Shown in pieces: positions 30,335-32,184 of a stretch of 32,184 nucleotides of DNA. This stretch comes from Anaerolinea sp. (GTDB lineage: Bacteria > Chloroflexota > Anaerolineae > UBA4142). The translations under genes were made by a program, and so were the position numbers. Every line of letters begins with the position of its first letter. The stretch's first letter is position 1. The stretch lies in NCBI GenBank assembly GCA_020722265.1, contig DYLA01000001.1, forward strand, positions 23,766-55,949, written 5' to 3'. The notes beneath the pieces were generated by a model, which was given only the letters and a program-made list of their open reading frames with translations, searched no databases and had not been told where the DNA came from.

Positions 30335-31546
30335 GTGAACCCGCAAATCATCCTCAAGCCCGGCAAAGACAAGGCTCTTCGCGCGCGTCATCCGTGGATT
30401 TTCTCCGGCGCGATTGCGCGCGTGGACGCGGCGCGCGACGGCGACACGGTGGACGTGTGCGATGCCGCTGGGCATTGGCTCGCGCGCGGGTATTACAACT
30501 CGCGTTCGCAAATTGCCGTGCGCGTTTGGACCTGGGAGGACGAGCCGATTGACCGCGCCTTTTTGCGCGCGCGGCTGGAGCGCGCCATCGCCGCGCGCGA
30601 CGCGTGCGTGAACCGCGCCGCGACGAACGCATATCGGCTCGTCAACGCGGAGAGCGATTTCCTCCCCGGCTTGGTCGTGGATCGTTACGCGGATTTCGCG
30701 GTGGCGCAGTTCTTGACGTTGGGAGCGGAGGCGCGCAAAGCCGAACTGGTCGAATTGATCGCGGAATTGCTCGCGCCGCGCGGCATCTACGAGCGCAGCG
30801 ACGTGGACGTGCGCGAGAAGGAGGGACTTGCGCCGGCGGTGGGTGTGTTGTGCGGCGACGCGCCGCCCGAGCGGGTGGAGATTTGCGAAAACGGTTTTCG
30901 GTTTCTGGTGGACATCCCGCGAGGGCACAAGACCGGGTTCTATCTCGACCAGCGCGAGAATAGAAAACGGGTTGCCGAATTTCTGAGCGCGGGGGGCGAC
31001 GCCCAGCAGTCGGCGGGCGAGGTGTTGAACGTGTTCGCTTACACCGGCGCGTTCGCGGTGTACGCGTCCGCAGCAAACCCCAGCGCGCGCGTCGTCAACC
31101 TCGACGCGTCGCGCGACGCACTGAACCTCGCGCGCGAAAATATGCGGCTGAACGACTGTGCGGACCGTGGCGAGTTCATCGAAGGGGACGCGTTCTACCT
31201 CTTGCGCCGCTATCGCGATCAGGGCAAATCGTTCGACACGATCATTCTCGATCCGCCCAAATTCGTTCATACGCGGTCGCAGATGGAAGCGGGATTGCGC
31301 GGCTACAAGGATATCAACCTCCTCGCGTTCAAACTCCTCGCGCCGGGCGGCATCCTCGCCACGTTCTCCTGTTCGGGGCAGGTGAGCGCGGCCATGTTCC
31401 AGAAAATCGTCTTTGAAGCCGCGCACGACGCGCGCCGCGACGCGCACATCCTCGCCCACCTCTCGCAATCGTCCGACCATCCGATTCTGCTGGCGTTTCC
31501 GGAATCGGAATATCTCAAAGGACTCATCTGCCGCGCGGTCTACTAA
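30335..31546 (+). CDS. Class I SAM-dependent 23S rRNA methyltransferase (RlmI-like)
   Basis: A 403-residue RNA cytosine-C5 methyltransferase of the RlmI/RlmK family. An N-terminal PUA domain (LKPGKDKALRARHPWIFSGAI) binds RNA, the middle domain contains NAESDFLPGLVVDRY, and the C-terminal Rossmann domain has GHKTGFYLDQRENR, LNVFAYTGAFAVYA, VVNLDAS, IILDPPKF and CSG. E. coli RlmI makes m5C1962 in 23S rRNA; the exact target here is inferred. Start is a GTG at 30335 next to the upstream stop, so the two genes are probably coupled. Confidence 0.92.
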   Translation: MNPQIILKPGKDKALRARHPWIFSGAIARVDAARDGDTVDVCDAAGHWLARGYYNSRSQIAVRVWTWEDEPIDRAFLRARLERAIAARDACVNRAATNAYRLVNAESDFLPGLVVDRYADFAVAQFLTLGAEARKAELVELIAELLAPRGIYERSDVDVREKEGLAPAVGVLCGDAPPERVEICENGFRFLVDIPRGHKTGFYLDQRENRKRVAEFLSAGGDAQQSAGEVLNVFAYTGAFAVYASAANPSARVVNLDASRDALNLARENMRLNDCADRGEFIEGDAFYLLRRYRDQGKSFDTIILDPPKFVHTRSQMEAGLRGYKDINLLAFKLLAPGGILATFSCSGQVSAAMFQKIVFEAAHDARRDAHILAHLSQSSDHPILLAFPESEYLKGLICRAVY

Positions 31547-31587
31547 CGAATGGCGCACAGGTACTTCACCCAACAAATCCGGCGGGG

Positions 31588-31643
31588 TCGGTTCGCCTCG
31601 AGACCTGTGAGGTCTTCGGGACCGCGCCGGTCTTGCGAACCGA
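31588..31643 (+). ncRNA. Candidate three-way-junction RNA fold downstream of the rlmI-like gene
   Basis: TCGGTTCGC (31588-31596) pairs with GCGAACCGA (31635-31643), enclosing two smaller hairpins: AGACCT/AGGTCT (31601-31615) and GACCG/CGGTC (31620-31632). The nested arrangement could be a structured 3' UTR or a compound palindromic repeat. No known RNA family is recognised. Confidence 0.45.
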
Positions 31644-31650
31644 ATCAAAA

Positions 31651-31681
31651 AACGCCGACCATCGTACCGATGGTCGGCGTT
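31651..31681. terminator. Strong bidirectional intrinsic terminator
   Basis: AACGCCGACCATCG and CGATGGTCGGCGTT form a perfect 14-bp stem with a TAC loop. On the minus strand it runs into a T-tract and ends the small gene at 31691-32119; on the plus strand a T-rich stretch (GGCTTTTCTACTTTTC) follows and would end the rlmI-like transcript. Confidence 0.88.
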
Positions 31682-31690
31682 GTGGCTTTT

Positions 31691-32119
31691 CTACTTTTCC
31701 CTTAGGTTGAAGCCGGAAATTTTCCACTCGCTCCCGATCTGCTGGAGCACCAGACGCACCGTTCCCTCTCTGTTTCCAACAAACGTCACACTGCCATCGA
31801 GTTGCGCTTCGCTGCCGGAGACGTTGCGGGAAGAGAAACTCCACGCGGTCGGCTGCACTTTGGCGTTCTTAACCCGCGTTTCCAGATTGCGCGCGTTCCC
31901 CAGTTCGCGTTGCAGGGTGGGGGCGCATAGGCCGTACGCCTGATCAAAGTTCCCGTTCTTGAGCGCGGTCATAAACGCTTCGCCCGCGTCGGCTGCTGGT
32001 TGCGTCAACCCTAGCGCGGTCAATCCGCCGGTCAACGCGATGCCGATGAAGACCGCCGCGCAGCATACGCATAGACCCAGCACTACCGCGACGATGATCA
32101 ACAAGGTTTTTCTGTTCAT
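31691..32119 (-). CDS. Small membrane-anchored protein of unknown function
   Basis: A 142-residue protein not recognised from sequence. Residues 6-30 form a hydrophobic helix after a basic start (MNRK), with two adjacent Cys at 19-20 that do not make a convincing lipobox. The remaining 100 residues look like a small extracytoplasmic alpha+beta domain: FMTALKNGNFDQAYGLCAP, then beta-rich SVTFVG, TVRLVLQQIG and EWKISGFNL, reminiscent of NTF2-like/DUF4878-type domains attached to lipoproteins. AGGAGG site and a TTGACA/TAGACT promoter precede it, and a strong terminator follows, so it is a single-gene unit. Confidence 0.8.
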   Translation of the reverse strand: MNRKTLLIIVAVVLGLCVCCAAVFIGIALTGGLTALGLTQPAADAGEAFMTALKNGNFDQAYGLCAPTLQRELGNARNLETRVKNAKVQPTAWSFSSRNVSGSEAQLDGSVTFVGNREGTVRLVLQQIGSEWKISGFNLREK

Positions 32120-32137
32120 GGTTTCCTCCTGGGCACG

Positions 32138-32166
32138 AGTCTAGCATTATGTAGGGGTCTTGTCAA
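32138..32166 (-). promoter_or_regulatory. Promoter of the small membrane-protein gene
   Basis: On the minus strand TTGACA (32166-32161) and TAGACT (32143-32138) are 17 nt apart, giving a short leader that holds the AGGAGG site before the ATG at 32119. Confidence 0.7.
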
Positions 32167-32184
32167 TAGGGGGTGCCCTCTCTA

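Overview
The window is about 32 kb of GC-rich (by eye well over 60 % G+C), densely coded bacterial chromosome. I infer a Chloroflexota (Anaerolineae-like) genome, probably from a metagenome. The hints are substrate-binding lipoproteins with long Ala/Pro/Thr linkers, E. coli-like TTGACA/TATAAT promoters in a GC-rich background, several large domain fusions, and many short GC-rich palindromes between genes. This placement rests on style, not on a marker gene. I see no rRNA, tRNA, CRISPR array, transposase or phage gene.

Layout. (1) 40-3436, minus strand: an operon of a GNAT acetyltransferase, a fused AnmK-MurQ protein for cell-wall sugar recycling, and the DNA glycosylase MutM. (2) 3538-12215, plus strand: a DusB-like tRNA dihydrouridine synthase, a 1220-residue envelope protein joining a GH18-like domain, a polysaccharide deacetylase and a processive GT2 synthase, a eukaryotic-type DNA topoisomerase IB, and a membrane-anchored spermidine-synthase-like protein. 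(3) 12484-21583, plus strand: a DeoR-family repressor followed by two ABC importers in series (UgpB-UgpA-UgpE-like, then two more permeases and a second binding protein), a 641-bp duplicated piece of the ugpE-like gene, and a HAD phosphatase. No importer ATPase is encoded here. (4) 21580-26024: a YqeB/EF2563-type molybdenum-hydroxylase accessory protein and an ABC ATPase (minus), divergent from two ABC-2 permeases (plus), one of which carries a C-terminal PrsW-like intramembrane-protease domain. (5) 26030-31546: a cyclase-family hydrolase (minus), then a plus-strand run of nitrilase-family amidase, P1-family peptidase, CoaX, a diacylglycerol-kinase-like lipid kinase and an RlmI-like rRNA methyltransferase. 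(6) 31691-32119, minus: a small membrane-anchored protein facing a strong terminator.

How the genes work together. Region 3 reads as organophosphate or sugar uptake: the first binding protein keeps the UgpB ligand-site landmarks, a GlpR-like repressor precedes it, and a phosphatase closes the cluster. The second importer lies on a segment of about 4.16 kb bounded by 641-bp direct repeats that differ at one base. Removing that segment would rejoin ugpE to the phosphatase with a GTGA start/stop overlap, so it looks like a recent single-crossover insertion or duplication.

The most unusual gene is the topoisomerase. It is colinear with nuclear Top1, keeps all five catalytic residues, and has two coiled-coil expansions. 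The three-domain polysaccharide protein, the AnmK-MurQ fusion and the ABC-2/PrsW fusion are also notable. I did not find a wholly new multigene defence or mobile system.
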